DNA of 64,000 nucleotides from Telluribacter sp035998675 (lineage in GTDB: Bacteria; Bacteroidota; Bacteroidia; Cytophagales; Spirosomataceae): assembly GCF_035998675.1 (NCBI RefSeq), contig NZ_DASYHI010000024.1:547230-611229 (forward strand), in the 5' to 3' direction. The position numbers and the translations under genes are program-made. Positions 8,242 through 16,968 of this stretch are shown here, in pieces. The number at the start of each line of letters is the position of its first letter. Position 1 is the first letter of the stretch. The notes under the pieces were generated by a model. That model had not been told where the DNA came from and made no database searches. It saw nothing but the letters and a program-made list of their open reading frames with translations.

Positions 8242-9390
8242 ATGTCAAATACACTGAACCAAGCGGCTCTGAAGCAGTACGTAAATCAGTTTACGTCGAA
8301 AGTCCTTTCTGACTTTTATTCCCGCAAGAGTGTCATCAGTGGCCCGGAGCTGTTGAAACTCACACCATTAAAGCAAGTCAACCTGGGTATTGTAAGTCGC
8401 CTGTTTGACCAGTGGAAAGCCGACGCCAACGCCTTCCGCAGCCCTTACTTCGATTTTGAAAATGCAGAAGTCAAAAAAGCGCTCGAGAACTTTATGAATA
8501 CCGTGTCGCAGCACATTGCTGTAAACCGGGAGGGGCTGGAACCCCTGCTTACTGAGTCGACGCAGGAGGCCCTGACGCTCCTGTTTGACCCGGAAGCCTA
8601 CTTTGACGGTAAGCTAAGGGCCATGCCGGACTTTGCCTTTACCCAGGAGCAGGCCCAGCGGCTGGTGAGGTATACCCATATTCACAGCGGGGTAGCCAAG
8701 TCCATGGCGCTGCGGCTCACCGATAACGGCTCTGACTTTGTGTACGCCAACCACGCCCTGCGCTGGCTCACCGAGGCAGTTAACAATGGCTCGGCCCTTG
8801 ATCCTAAAGAAACGTATGTACAGCAGTTTTCGGAGGTAGTGGAACTGGACCCCCGGAAAATAGTGAAAAGTACGGAGGTACCCGAAAAACCGGCCCCCGA
8901 AGTGCCCGCTGAGAAAAAGGAGAAATCATTTTTTGATTCAATCCTGACCGAACCGGCCCCTCCGGCTCCACGTACTATGCCGGAACCCGCTACGGTGGCT
9001 TCTCCCCAAATCCTGCGCAACACCGACTCGGCCATACCTGCCCCCAGTGGTCCCATGCGGACTACTACGGCGGTCAATGATTCACTGAACAACCGCTTTA
9101 AGGTAGAGATTCCGAAAGCGGCCGAAGGTAATACGTATGGCAACGTACCGGTAAAAGTAGAAAGCATAGCCAAGAGTATTCCGCTGGGCCAGCGCTTCAT
9201 GTTTGTAAGCCAGCTGTTCAAGGGCAACCCCGACGCGTTTGAAGAAGCCATTCGGGAACTGGACCGGGCTGCCAACTTTGAAGAGGCCCACGATATGATT
9301 GTCTATAAGTTTGCCTCTATTTACCGGTGGAATACCGAAAGTGAGGCCATTAATGATTTGCTTGCCATTGTAAAAAGGAAATTCAGCTAA
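8242..9390 (+). CDS. Conserved Bacteroidota protein of unknown function, two domains
   Basis: I do not recognise a named family. The 382 residues split into a helical N-terminal domain (1-210) beginning MSNTLNQAALKQYV, a disordered Pro/Glu/Lys linker (~210-300) with repeated PAPE and PAPP patterns, and a helical C-terminal domain of about 85 residues (IPLGQRFMFVSQLFKG ... DLLAIVKRKFS). The C-terminal block resembles a short domain found at the ends of unrelated Cytophagales proteins, which suggests a protein-protein module. There is no signal peptide or transmembrane helix, so it should be cytoplasmic. It may form a transcription unit with the barrel protein 20 bases downstream. Confidence 0.6.
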   Translation: MSNTLNQAALKQYVNQFTSKVLSDFYSRKSVISGPELLKLTPLKQVNLGIVSRLFDQWKADANAFRSPYFDFENAEVKKALENFMNTVSQHIAVNREGLEPLLTESTQEALTLLFDPEAYFDGKLRAMPDFAFTQEQAQRLVRYTHIHSGVAKSMALRLTDNGSDFVYANHALRWLTEAVNNGSALDPKETYVQQFSEVVELDPRKIVKSTEVPEKPAPEVPAEKKEKSFFDSILTEPAPPAPRTMPEPATVASPQILRNTDSAIPAPSGPMRTTTAVNDSLNNRFKVEIPKAAEGNTYGNVPVKVESIAKSIPLGQRFMFVSQLFKGNPDAFEEAIRELDRAANFEEAHDMIVYKFASIYRWNTESEAINDLLAIVKRKFS

Positions 9391-9410
9391 ACGGACCAGC
9401 TCCTGATGAT

Positions 9411-10274
9411 TTGACAGGTAGCAGCATAGTTTGTCGGGTTACTCAGGGGATGTCTGTACTCCTGCTGATTGGTTCACCACCGGCCCGGGCCGGTGGTGAT
9501 GCTTTTCCTATCGGGGCGCGGTCGTGGGGTCTGGCCAATGCGGTAGTGGCACAGTCGGACCGGTACTCGGTGGTCAATAACATAGCCGGGCTGGCGGGGG
9601 TGCGTGAGGCTTCTTTATTCTCTTCCTACCATACCTACTACGGTTTCGACGGACTGGGTACCGTGGCGTTTGGGGCCGTTATACCGGTCAACGATGCCTT
9701 TACCACCGGCCTCTCCGTGCAGCGGTTTGGTGACAAGCTCTACAATCAACTGGCCTTTGGCCTGGGGGCCGGGCACCGTATTAACCGCATTAGTCTGGGG
9801 CTGAAAGTCAGCTATGTACAAGTAGCGGTCAGTGCGCCTTCGCTGGCGCTTAGCCGGAAGGCATTCCTGGTAGAAATGGGAGGAATTGTGCAGCTAACTT
9901 CGAAAGTTAACTTTGGCGCACATATGTACAATGTAGTACAGGGAGGATTTGCAGGCGAGTCAGAGGAGCGCCTTCCTACGGTTCTGCGGGCAGGATTAAA
10001 TTACAAGCCTCTTGCTGGACTTAACCTAAGTGGTGAACTTGTAAAAGACACCGCCCAGCCCACCTCCTTCCGGGCCGGTATTGAGTACCAGCCCCTTCCT
10101 TCCCTGTTTTTACGGACAGGTATAGCTACCCACCCCCAGACCAATCACTTTGGGGTAGGTTTTGTCGGAGAAAGTTTTCAGGTAGACTATGCTGTACATA
10201 CGCATCCCCAACTAGGCTGGTCGCACCACTTTACCGTAGCATACAGCTTTGTGAAAAAGACGAAAGCGGACTAG
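9411..10274 (+). CDS. Outer-membrane beta-barrel protein, PorV/PorQ-like
   Basis: A signal peptide (hydrophobic core near residues 12-24, cleavage around PARA) is followed by FPIGARSWGLANAVVA. This region resembles the N-terminus of PorV/PorQ/FadL-like barrels (GARaaGMGgA type), in which an N-terminal Ala/Gly-rich segment precedes alternating beta strands to the C-terminus. The chain ends in an aromatic strand (HHFTVAYSFVKK). PorV and PorQ proteins serve in type IX secretion; this one is shorter (287 residues) and could instead be a small uncharacterised paralogue. The start is uncertain: TTG 9411 gives a usable signal peptide, while the first in-frame ATG (9450) leaves no charged n-region. 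It follows the previous gene by 20 bases. Confidence 0.6.
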   Translation: MTGSSIVCRVTQGMSVLLLIGSPPARAGGDAFPIGARSWGLANAVVAQSDRYSVVNNIAGLAGVREASLFSSYHTYYGFDGLGTVAFGAVIPVNDAFTTGLSVQRFGDKLYNQLAFGLGAGHRINRISLGLKVSYVQVAVSAPSLALSRKAFLVEMGGIVQLTSKVNFGAHMYNVVQGGFAGESEERLPTVLRAGLNYKPLAGLNLSGELVKDTAQPTSFRAGIEYQPLPSLFLRTGIATHPQTNHFGVGFVGESFQVDYAVHTHPQLGWSHHFTVAYSFVKKTKAD

Positions 10275-10286
10275 CAGATACCGGTA

Positions 10287-11381
10287 CTATTCTGCCGGAG
10301 CAACTACCGATTCCACCATTGTAATATACTGCGCTACGCCTGCTTCAATCTCGTGCAGGTATATAAACTCATCGGCCGTATGAGACCGCTCCGAGTGTCC
10401 GGGACCCATCTTGAGCGAGGGGCAGTCGAGCAGGGCCTGGTCGGAGGTAGTAGGTGAGCCGTACGTATTGCGGCCCAGGCGTACCCCGGCCTGTACAATG
10501 GGATGCTCCACCGGTATACTTGAAGGGCGAAGCCGGATGGAGCGCGGCTGAATTTCGGATTGAATATGAGCCTGAATGGTTTCCACAATTTCTTCCAGCG
10601 TGTACTGGTCCGTTACCCTAATATCTACCGTAAAAGAACAGGCGTCGGGTACTACATTGTGTTGGGTACCGGCGTTTATAATCGTAACAGACATCTTGAT
10701 TGGCCCCAACGTAGGAGACACCTTCGGGAAACGGTAGCTGGTCAGCCAGTTAATATCCTTAATGGCTTTGTAAATAGCGTTATCGCCTTCCTCGCGGGCG
10801 GCATGTCCTGACTTACCTCGGGCTATGCAGTCAATCACTAGCAAGCCTTTTTCGGCCACCGCCAGGTGCATCTGGGTAGGCTCGCCCACTATGGCAAACT
10901 GGATGGGCGGTAGCTCAGGTACTACTATCTCCAGCCCTTCCTTGCCGGATATTTCTTCCTCGGCGGTAGCTGCCAGGGCTATGTTATAGGAAAGGTCGGG
11001 GCGGGAATAGAAGTGGCAGAAGGTAGCAATCAGGGCAACCAGACAGCCGCCGGCATCGTTGCTGCCCAGGCCGTACAGTTTACCTTCTTTTTCAATGGGT
11101 TCAAACGGGTCGAAGGTCCAGGATTTATTAGGCTTGACGGTGTCGTGGTGGGAGTTGAGCAGCAGAGTAGGCTTAGCGGGGTCAAAGTGCTGATTCAGCG
11201 CCCAGATGTTGTTTTTCTTACGCTGGAAAGGAATAGTTTTGTTTTGTAAAAATTCCCCAATCAACAGCGCAGTTTGGTCTTCTTCCCGGCTGAAAGAGGG
11301 GGTCGAAATTAATTTTTTTAATAGTTCAATCGCTTCCTGAGCGATGCTCTGCACGTATTCAGTATCTGTTGATAAAGCCAT
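10287..11381 (-). CDS. M20 deacylase, probable N-acyl-L-ornithine deacylase (ArgE-like)
   Basis: M20 metallopeptidases bind two zinc ions. Visible ligands and catalytic residues are NSHHDTV (near 78), the bridging aspartate in GSNDAGG (near 108), EEE in ATAEEEISG (near 140), GEPT (near 170), and the late histidine in GPGHSERSH (near 330). Bacteroidota use this family in the ornithine branch of arginine synthesis, removing the acetyl or succinyl group from N-acyl-ornithine or N-acyl-citrulline. The argF'-containing cluster lies 9 kb away, which supports that role but does not prove it. ATG 11381 is clear. The gene is divergent from the saccharopine-dehydrogenase-like gene and convergent with the barrel gene 12 bases away. 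Confidence 0.82.
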   Translation of the reverse strand: MALSTDTEYVQSIAQEAIELLKKLISTPSFSREEDQTALLIGEFLQNKTIPFQRKKNNIWALNQHFDPAKPTLLLNSHHDTVKPNKSWTFDPFEPIEKEGKLYGLGSNDAGGCLVALIATFCHFYSRPDLSYNIALAATAEEEISGKEGLEIVVPELPPIQFAIVGEPTQMHLAVAEKGLLVIDCIARGKSGHAAREEGDNAIYKAIKDINWLTSYRFPKVSPTLGPIKMSVTIINAGTQHNVVPDACSFTVDIRVTDQYTLEEIVETIQAHIQSEIQPRSIRLRPSSIPVEHPIVQAGVRLGRNTYGSPTTSDQALLDCPSLKMGPGHSERSHTADEFIYLHEIEAGVAQYITMVESVVAPAE

Positions 11382-11536
11382 AGGGGCGTTCTTTTCGCGG
11401 ACTCTTTACGCCAAAGGTACAAAAATTGTGGAAAAACGCCGGTTCGTTGGCTCGCCGGTCTGGGTATCTTCTGTGCGGTTTTTGGAGCAGAATTTCTATA
11501 TTCACTTTTGGATAAGTACCTTCCCGCGATTCTCCC

Positions 11537-12589
11537 ATGGATAAAAAAAAACTGCTCTTATACGGTGCCAACGGCTATACCGGTCAGCTTACCGCCGACC
11601 TGTGTAGTACCTATGGTTTGCAGCCCATACTGGCCGGTCGGCGCGAAGCGGCGCTCCGGCCCCTGTCTGACCGGACGGGCTTCCCCTACCGGGTAGTGGA
11701 CCTGTCGGACCAGGCGGGGCTGCGGCAGGCACTGGCCGATGTCCGGGTGGTGCTGCACGCGGCGGGGCCGTTTAAGTTCACCGCCCGGCCCATGCTGGAA
11801 GCCTGCCTCGCTACCGGCACGCACTACCTGGATATTACGGGTGAAATAGAGGTATTTGAGCTGGCGAAGCGCTACGACGAAGCTGCCCGTAAGGCAGGCA
11901 TTATGCTCCTGCCGGGCGCGGGCTTCGACGTAGTACCTACCGACTGCCTGGCCCTGTACCTCAAAAACCAGCTACCCAACGCAACTCACCTCCAGCTGGC
12001 TTTCGAAACCGTAGGGGGCGGGCTGTCGCACGGAACGGCGAGTACCATGGTGGAAGGACTGGGTGAAGGCGGAGCGGTACGGGAGAATGGCAGGATAGTC
12101 CGGAAGCCACTGGGTCATAAAAGTAAGTGGATACAGCTCAACGGCCGGAAACGCTTCTTTATGACCATTCCCTGGGGCGACGTATCCACCGCCTACCATA
12201 CTACCGGCATACCCAATATTGAAACCTATACCGGCATTTCTCCCAAGGTACATTCGGTACTTCGATTTCAGGGAGCATTTAACTGGTTGCTGAAAACAGA
12301 TTTTATAAAGAACATTGCCAAAAGCCGGGTAGATAAAATCACCGGCCCCACCGAAGCCATGCGCCAACTGGCCAGCAGCAACGTGTGGGGCGAAGTACGT
12401 AACGCATCCGGCGAAGTTAAGACTGCCCAACTCACCGGCCCGGAAGGTTACAACCTCACCGCCCACAGCAGCCTGATTATCGCAAAGAAGGTACTTGAGG
12501 GAAATTTTAAACCAGGCTACCAAACGCCCGCCTTCGTCTACGGTGCCGACCTGGTGCTGGAAGTACCAGGCGTGGAGCGGGTAGGGTAA
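11537..12589 (+). CDS. Saccharopine dehydrogenase-like NAD(P)-binding oxidoreductase
   Basis: The N-terminal Rossmann fold shows LLLYGANGYTGQLTA, and AGRREAAL marks a probable NADP-binding arginine. GPFKFTARPMLEACLATGTHYLDITGE is the conserved stretch of the trans-acting enoyl reductase / saccharopine dehydrogenase-like family. PGAGFDVVPTDCLALYL follows near residue 125. Most members of this subgroup have no proven substrate; lysine-pathway saccharopine dehydrogenase itself is a different subgroup. The ATG at 11537 is preceded by a very AT-poor but unremarkable leader. There is no obvious functional partner next to it. Confidence 0.8.
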   Translation: MDKKKLLLYGANGYTGQLTADLCSTYGLQPILAGRREAALRPLSDRTGFPYRVVDLSDQAGLRQALADVRVVLHAAGPFKFTARPMLEACLATGTHYLDITGEIEVFELAKRYDEAARKAGIMLLPGAGFDVVPTDCLALYLKNQLPNATHLQLAFETVGGGLSHGTASTMVEGLGEGGAVRENGRIVRKPLGHKSKWIQLNGRKRFFMTIPWGDVSTAYHTTGIPNIETYTGISPKVHSVLRFQGAFNWLLKTDFIKNIAKSRVDKITGPTEAMRQLASSNVWGEVRNASGEVKTAQLTGPEGYNLTAHSSLIIAKKVLEGNFKPGYQTPAFVYGADLVLEVPGVERVG

Positions 12590-12645
12590 TAAATAATCAT
12601 AAAGTCAAAATTTCTGTTGGTATCGTAGCCAATGATAATACAGCA

Positions 12646-12960
12646 ATGAAAATGTCCCCCATACTTTCAGAAAACGCAGAGAGGCTGGCAACACTGTGCA
12701 AACAGTACCGGGTAGGCAAACTATATGCGTTTGGCTCAGTAATTACAGAGCATTTCAGTGAGGCAACCAGTGATTTAGACTTATTGGTGGAACTGGAACC
12801 CATGTCTCCTATAGAAAAGGGAGAAACACTACTTAATTTTTGGGATGCTCTGGAAGAACTGTTTCAAAGGAAAGTTGACCTCCTAACTGACCAACCTATC
12901 AAAAATGAGTACTTAAGAGATAGTATCAATAGCACCAAACGGCTTATTTATGAAAGCTAA
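12646..12960 (+). CDS. Minimal nucleotidyltransferase (MNT) domain protein
   Basis: The 104-residue protein has the polymerase-beta-like signature FGSVITEHFSEATSDLDLLV: a glycine-serine pair followed about 10 residues later by the D-x-D metal site. MNT proteins usually act as antitoxins that AMPylate a HEPN-domain RNase partner. No HEPN gene (R-x4-6-H motif) is adjacent here, so the pairing is broken or the protein works alone. A second in-frame ATG at 12652 could be the start. The last 11 bases overlap the next gene, which implies co-translation. The gene is visibly AT-richer than the flanks. Confidence 0.82.
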   Translation: MKMSPILSENAERLATLCKQYRVGKLYAFGSVITEHFSEATSDLDLLVELEPMSPIEKGETLLNFWDALEELFQRKVDLLTDQPIKNEYLRDSINSTKRLIYES

Positions 12961-13621
12961 GGCTTTGATTATTTTGTTAGTACTTGTAGGGATTTCTGCT
13001 AAACCCCATGAAGAAGGTTTAAAAATAAACTATCGTGTATTCATTAATAAAAAATCTGATGGTGATTATAACAGATTTCTGAGGGTATACCTTACTAATC
13101 CCTTTGATAGGGATATATATGCATTAGCTCCCTCTTTTCAGGTTAAGGAACAAAAGCTAAATAAAAGCAGAACAATTGAGGATTTGTGGAGTGGCTATGT
13201 ATTAAGTTATGAAAAGTATAACCGCATGAACTTCAATGGCGGATCCTCGAATGATGGGTTAATATTGGCTCCCGCTGGAGTACGGGTTTTTCCTTTTAGT
13301 TATTGTTCTTACAAACCAATCAAGTACTATGAATACATAGCTGAGTGGTTTAAGAAAAACAAGATTGATTGTTTTTTAGCAGATTATATTTTGCATACAT
13401 TTTTCTCACCTACTTTACTTTTTGTCCCAGCCAGAAAGACTATCTATATACAATACGCAATTCATAATAACTCCCCCAAAGGGACCTACGCCTTCTTTAC
13501 TATTCCTTATCCAAAAGATAACTGTCTATTTCAGGAACTGAAAAAGGGGAATGTTAATGTAGGAAGCTACAGGTTGTACGAAGGTGATATAAAGGATAAT
13601 CCGGTAAAAGTAAAGCTTTGA
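12950..13621 (+). CDS. Exported protein of unknown function
   Basis: No family is recognised. The first ~18 residues (MKAKALIILLVLVGISA) form a signal peptide. The mature part has many Tyr, Lys, Asn and Phe residues and a YCSYKP pair near residue 123, with no repeats or lipobox. The start ATG lies inside the end of the MNT gene (11-base overlap). The gene is strongly AT-rich compared with the GC-rich genes on both sides, and uses AT-ending codons freely, which suggests recent acquisition. It is the only candidate partner for the MNT protein, but an exported protein is an odd partner for a cytoplasmic nucleotidyltransferase. Confidence 0.6.
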   Translation: MKAKALIILLVLVGISAKPHEEGLKINYRVFINKKSDGDYNRFLRVYLTNPFDRDIYALAPSFQVKEQKLNKSRTIEDLWSGYVLSYEKYNRMNFNGGSSNDGLILAPAGVRVFPFSYCSYKPIKYYEYIAEWFKKNKIDCFLADYILHTFFSPTLLFVPARKTIYIQYAIHNNSPKGTYAFFTIPYPKDNCLFQELKKGNVNVGSYRLYEGDIKDNPVKVKL

Positions 13622-13637
13622 ATAGTACTTCCCCTCA

Positions 13638-14633
13638 TTACCCCGCCGCAATAATCAGCGCCAGACCAATCAGGTAACACAGCAGCATGAGGTTGAGGAG
13701 CGTGGAGGTACCTGCGGGTGCGTTTTTGAATTCTTTCCAGATGTAAATACCCCAGAGGGCGGCCACTACCGTAGCTCCCTGACCCAGGCCGTACGAAATG
13801 GCCGGACCGGCTTCGCCCGAAGCGATGATATTGAGTGACATACCAATGCTCCAGATAACCCCACCGGCTACACCCGTGAGGTGGCTGCGCGAAGTACCCC
13901 GGAAGTAGTCGGCGTAGGAAACGGGCTCGCCCACGAAGGGGCGGTACATGAGCAGGGTATTGAACAGAAAATTACTCAGTAATATACCCAATGCAAAAAA
14001 CACCACAGCGGTATACGGACTGAGCTTGCCCGCCTCGGGCTGGGTAAAGTCCGGAAACATGGCCTGCGCCACGTACTTATAGAAAAAGCCCATGAGCAGT
14101 CCGGCTACGACTGAAAGTACTAAGCCTTTGGTAGAGACCACTTGGGTATTACTTGCCAGCTTACGGTAGGCGGTGGCATTGAGCAGAATAGCCGCTGCTA
14201 CCAGCGCCACCCCACCGAACAGCAGCAGCGCGTTGCCTAGCGGTTGCGCCAGGTAGTTCACAATAACCCCTACCACCAGCGCCAGCCCAATCCCGACCGG
14301 AAAGGCTACGGACATACCTGCAATGGCAATGGCCGCCACCAGCAGAATATTGGCCGCGTTGAAAAGGACACCTCCCCAAACCGCCGACCCTATGTTGGAC
14401 CAGTCGGCCTGCTGTACGTCGGGAATAAAGCTGCGACCACCTTCACCGGTACTTCCTAGTGTAAAGGCAAAAAGCAAAGACAGCAGCAGGATACCCAGCA
14501 CGTAGTCCCAGTAAAAAAGCTCGAAGCGCCAGTGTCCGGCGGCTAGTTTCTGGGTGTTGGCCCAGGAGCCCCAGCAAAGCATGGTAACAATACAGAATAG
14601 TACCGCGGTAGTGTAGGTTTCGACAATGAACAT
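13638..14633 (-). CDS. GRP/RhaT-type sugar transporter, probably for ribose
   Basis: The 331 residues contain ten predicted transmembrane helices in the pattern of the drug/metabolite transporter superfamily. MLCWGSWANTQKLA near residue 20 and GMSVAFPVGIGLALVVG near residue 110 match the glucose/ribose porter family (GRP, RbsU-like). Members import sugars by proton symport. The gene lies 54 bases downstream of ribokinase on the same strand, and transport followed by phosphorylation of ribose fits. The specificity is inferred from the neighbour alone. The start ATG 14633 agrees with the family N-terminus. Confidence 0.8.
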   Translation of the reverse strand: MFIVETYTTAVLFCIVTMLCWGSWANTQKLAAGHWRFELFYWDYVLGILLLSLLFAFTLGSTGEGGRSFIPDVQQADWSNIGSAVWGGVLFNAANILLVAAIAIAGMSVAFPVGIGLALVVGVIVNYLAQPLGNALLLFGGVALVAAAILLNATAYRKLASNTQVVSTKGLVLSVVAGLLMGFFYKYVAQAMFPDFTQPEAGKLSPYTAVVFFALGILLSNFLFNTLLMYRPFVGEPVSYADYFRGTSRSHLTGVAGGVIWSIGMSLNIIASGEAGPAISYGLGQGATVVAALWGIYIWKEFKNAPAGTSTLLNLMLLCYLIGLALIIAAG

Positions 14634-14687
14634 CAGGTAGAGGAAGGTAAAGGTTAGGTACTTGTATTAGTGGCAATACTATAAGAT

Positions 14688-15578
14688 TTAAGTTATTTCA
14701 TTTCGATGGGGCATGGAACTCTGCGCCCCCAGCCGCGTGACCGAAATGGCCGCCGCTTTGCAGGCGAAAGCTACCGCTTCCCGCAGGGGAAGCCCCTCCG
14801 CTATGCCTACGGCCAGGGCCCCGTTGAAGCAGTCGCCGGCGGCGGTAGAGTCTACGGCGGTGACGGCGGCGGTAGGTACCAGGCCTTCAAATTCAGGACT
14901 AAGTACATAGGCACCTTTCGCCCCCAGGGTAATGACCACATTGGAAACACCCATCTGCTGCAGGGCACGGGCGGCTTCCGCTACACTTTGTTCGGTGACG
15001 GGTACCCCGGTCAGGAGTTCGGCTTCGGTTTCGTTGGGGGTAATCAGGTAGAGGTGGGCGAGCAGGTCGGCCGGTAGTGGCTGAGCCGGTGCGGGGTTCA
15101 GAATGACCCGCAGGCCCCGCTCCGCACTTTTCCGGATGGCGTGCCCGACGGTAGCCAGGGGTATTTCCAGCTGGAGCAAGACTATATCGTCGGGGGCACA
15201 GCCCTCAATAGCGGCATCTACTTCGTGCGGCCGGAGGTTCCCGTTGGCACCGGGGGCGACCACGATGCAGTTTTCCCCTTTATCGTCCACGGTAATGAGT
15301 GCTACGCCCGACGGACCGGCATCTGTTACAACGGCCGTTGTATCAATACCTTCTTTCTGAAAACCTTCCACGGCCTGCTCGCCAAACAGGTCATTTCCTA
15401 CCTTGGCTACCAGCCGGACGGAGGCTTTGAGACGGGCGGCAGCTACGGCCTGGTTGGCTCCCTTGCCACCCGGATTCATTAGAAAAGTACCCCCAATGAC
15501 GGTTTCGCCGGGTGCCGGAAGCTTTTGCGTCTTGACAACCATATCGGTATTGGAGCTTCCAATCAGTAGTATGCTCAT
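14688..15578 (-). CDS. rbsK: Ribokinase
   Basis: This PfkB-family kinase converts ribose to ribose-5-phosphate. The N-terminal signature is IGSSNTDMV followed by GGKGANQA near residue 40. The C-terminal signature with the catalytic base is DSTAAGDCFNGALA near residue 250. NPAPAQPL and TPNETEAELL in the middle are typical of ribokinase rather than fructokinase. ATG 15578 (MSILLIGSS) matches the family. A longer open frame to 15710 has no family support. It is the first gene of a two-gene unit with the sugar transporter. Confidence 0.93.
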   Translation of the reverse strand: MSILLIGSSNTDMVVKTQKLPAPGETVIGGTFLMNPGGKGANQAVAAARLKASVRLVAKVGNDLFGEQAVEGFQKEGIDTTAVVTDAGPSGVALITVDDKGENCIVVAPGANGNLRPHEVDAAIEGCAPDDIVLLQLEIPLATVGHAIRKSAERGLRVILNPAPAQPLPADLLAHLYLITPNETEAELLTGVPVTEQSVAEAARALQQMGVSNVVITLGAKGAYVLSPEFEGLVPTAAVTAVDSTAAGDCFNGALAVGIAEGLPLREAVAFACKAAAISVTRLGAQSSMPHRNEIT

Positions 15579-15652
15579 TGCCTTTTGTAGTATAGAAGAT
15601 AGAGTACAATAGGTGTAAGCAGGGGAGCGGGTTATTCTAATGCCATTGGCCC

Positions 15653-15683
15653 AAAAAAAAGCCCGGCCTACTACAGGCCGGGC
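15653..15683 (-). terminator. Terminator of the proBA operon
   Basis: A GC-rich perfect 9-base stem (15661-15669 with 15675-15683) with a 5-base loop is followed on the minus strand by eight T residues (complement of 15653-15660). It lies 34 bases after the proA stop. Confidence 0.92.
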
Positions 15684-15717
15684 GGAGGATATGAGTACTT
15701 TAGAAAACAAGAGCCTC

Positions 15718-16968
15718 TTACCAGCGCGTCTGGCCGGTACCCGTTACCACCCACTTTTCGGTGACGAGTTTTTCCAGGGCAAAGGGCCCGCGGGCGTGCA
15801 GTTTTTGGGTAGAAATACCGATTTCGGCACCCAGACCAAACTCGCCCCCGTCGGTAAAGCGCGTGGAGGCGTTGGCGTAGACGGCGGCGGCATCCACCTC
15901 GTTCAGAAAGCGTTCAATGGCTGCTCCATCACGGGACACAATGGCTTCGGAGTGGCGGGAGGAGTACTGTTGAATGTGCGAAAGTGCTTCCGAAAGCCCC
16001 TCCACTACCTTTACCGAACATTTATAGTCCAGAAACTCCCGGCCAAAATCATCAGATGTAGCTTTTTGTAAAAGAGGGTACCCGGCTTCTTTAAGTACCT
16101 GATACGATTCCTCGTCCGCAAATACTTCTACGTTCCACTTGGTGAACTCGTCCTGCAGGGTAAGCAGAAAGGCTGTGGCCACCGCCCGGTCTACTACCAG
16201 GGTATCCAGTGAATTACACACCGAAGGGCGGGATACCTTGGCATTGACTACAATGTCACGCGCCATGACCAGGTCAGCCGATGCTTCTACGTAGGTGTGG
16301 CATACGCCGGCTCCGGTCTCGATGGTAGGTACCAGTGAGTTTTGGCGCACGTATTGAATTAAGCCTTCCGAGCCGCGGGGGATGATAATATCTACGTAGC
16401 GGGTGGCGGAGAGAAGCTCTGCCACAAACTTACGGTCGGTGGGTAGCAGGGCTACGGCCGCCGCGTCCACACCAAATTCGGCCAGTACTTCGTGTATAAT
16501 TCCCACCAGGCATTCGTTGGAGTACTGTGCTTCTTTACCTCCTTTGAGTACGCAGGCATTCCCAGAGCGCAGACAGAGCGAGGCCACGTCGATAGTAACA
16601 TTGGGGCGGGATTCGTAGATTACTCCTACTACCCCCAGCGGAACAGCCACCTTACGGAGTTGTAATCCCTGCGAAATGGTACGTTCCAGCAAGACCTCAC
16701 CAGTCGGGTCGGGCAGGGCCGCTACCTCGCGCAGGCTCTGCGCCAGTCCCTGAATGCGCTTTTCGTTCAGCAGCAGCCGGTCTTTTTTGGGGTCAGCGTC
16801 GTCCATGCGGTCCAGGTCTTTCCCATTTTCGCTGATGATGCGCGCCTGATTAGTAAGTACCCGGTCGGCCAGACCCTTGAGCAGCTCCGCCCGTTGCGCA
16901 TCCGACAAATTCCGGACGGCGGCGGCGGCCTGTTGGGTAGCCTGTAAGAGAGGTAAGATTGATTCCAT
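15718..16968 (-). CDS. proA: Glutamate-5-semialdehyde dehydrogenase (gamma-glutamyl phosphate reductase)
   Basis: This is the second step of proline synthesis: it reduces gamma-glutamyl phosphate to glutamate semialdehyde with NADPH. The 416 residues are full length. Landmarks are VPLGVVGVIYESRPNVT near 105, the glycine-rich LRSGNACVLKGGKEA near 135, and the region around the catalytic cysteine (RPSVCNSLDTLVV near 255). The end GPFALEKLVTEKWVVTG is typical. The start ATG overlaps the proB stop by one base (TGATG), so translation is coupled. Confidence 0.97.
   Translation of the reverse strand: MESILPLLQATQQAAAAVRNLSDAQRAELLKGLADRVLTNQARIISENGKDLDRMDDADPKKDRLLLNEKRIQGLAQSLREVAALPDPTGEVLLERTISQGLQLRKVAVPLGVVGVIYESRPNVTIDVASLCLRSGNACVLKGGKEAQYSNECLVGIIHEVLAEFGVDAAAVALLPTDRKFVAELLSATRYVDIIIPRGSEGLIQYVRQNSLVPTIETGAGVCHTYVEASADLVMARDIVVNAKVSRPSVCNSLDTLVVDRAVATAFLLTLQDEFTKWNVEVFADEESYQVLKEAGYPLLQKATSDDFGREFLDYKCSVKVVEGLSEALSHIQQYSSRHSEAIVSRDGAAIERFLNEVDAAAVYANASTRFTDGGEFGLGAEIGISTQKLHARGPFALEKLVTEKWVVTGTGQTRW

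Noticed and set aside
12590..13640. HEPN toxin partner for the MNT gene
   Set aside because: No R-x4-6-H motif is found in the adjacent proteins on either strand.
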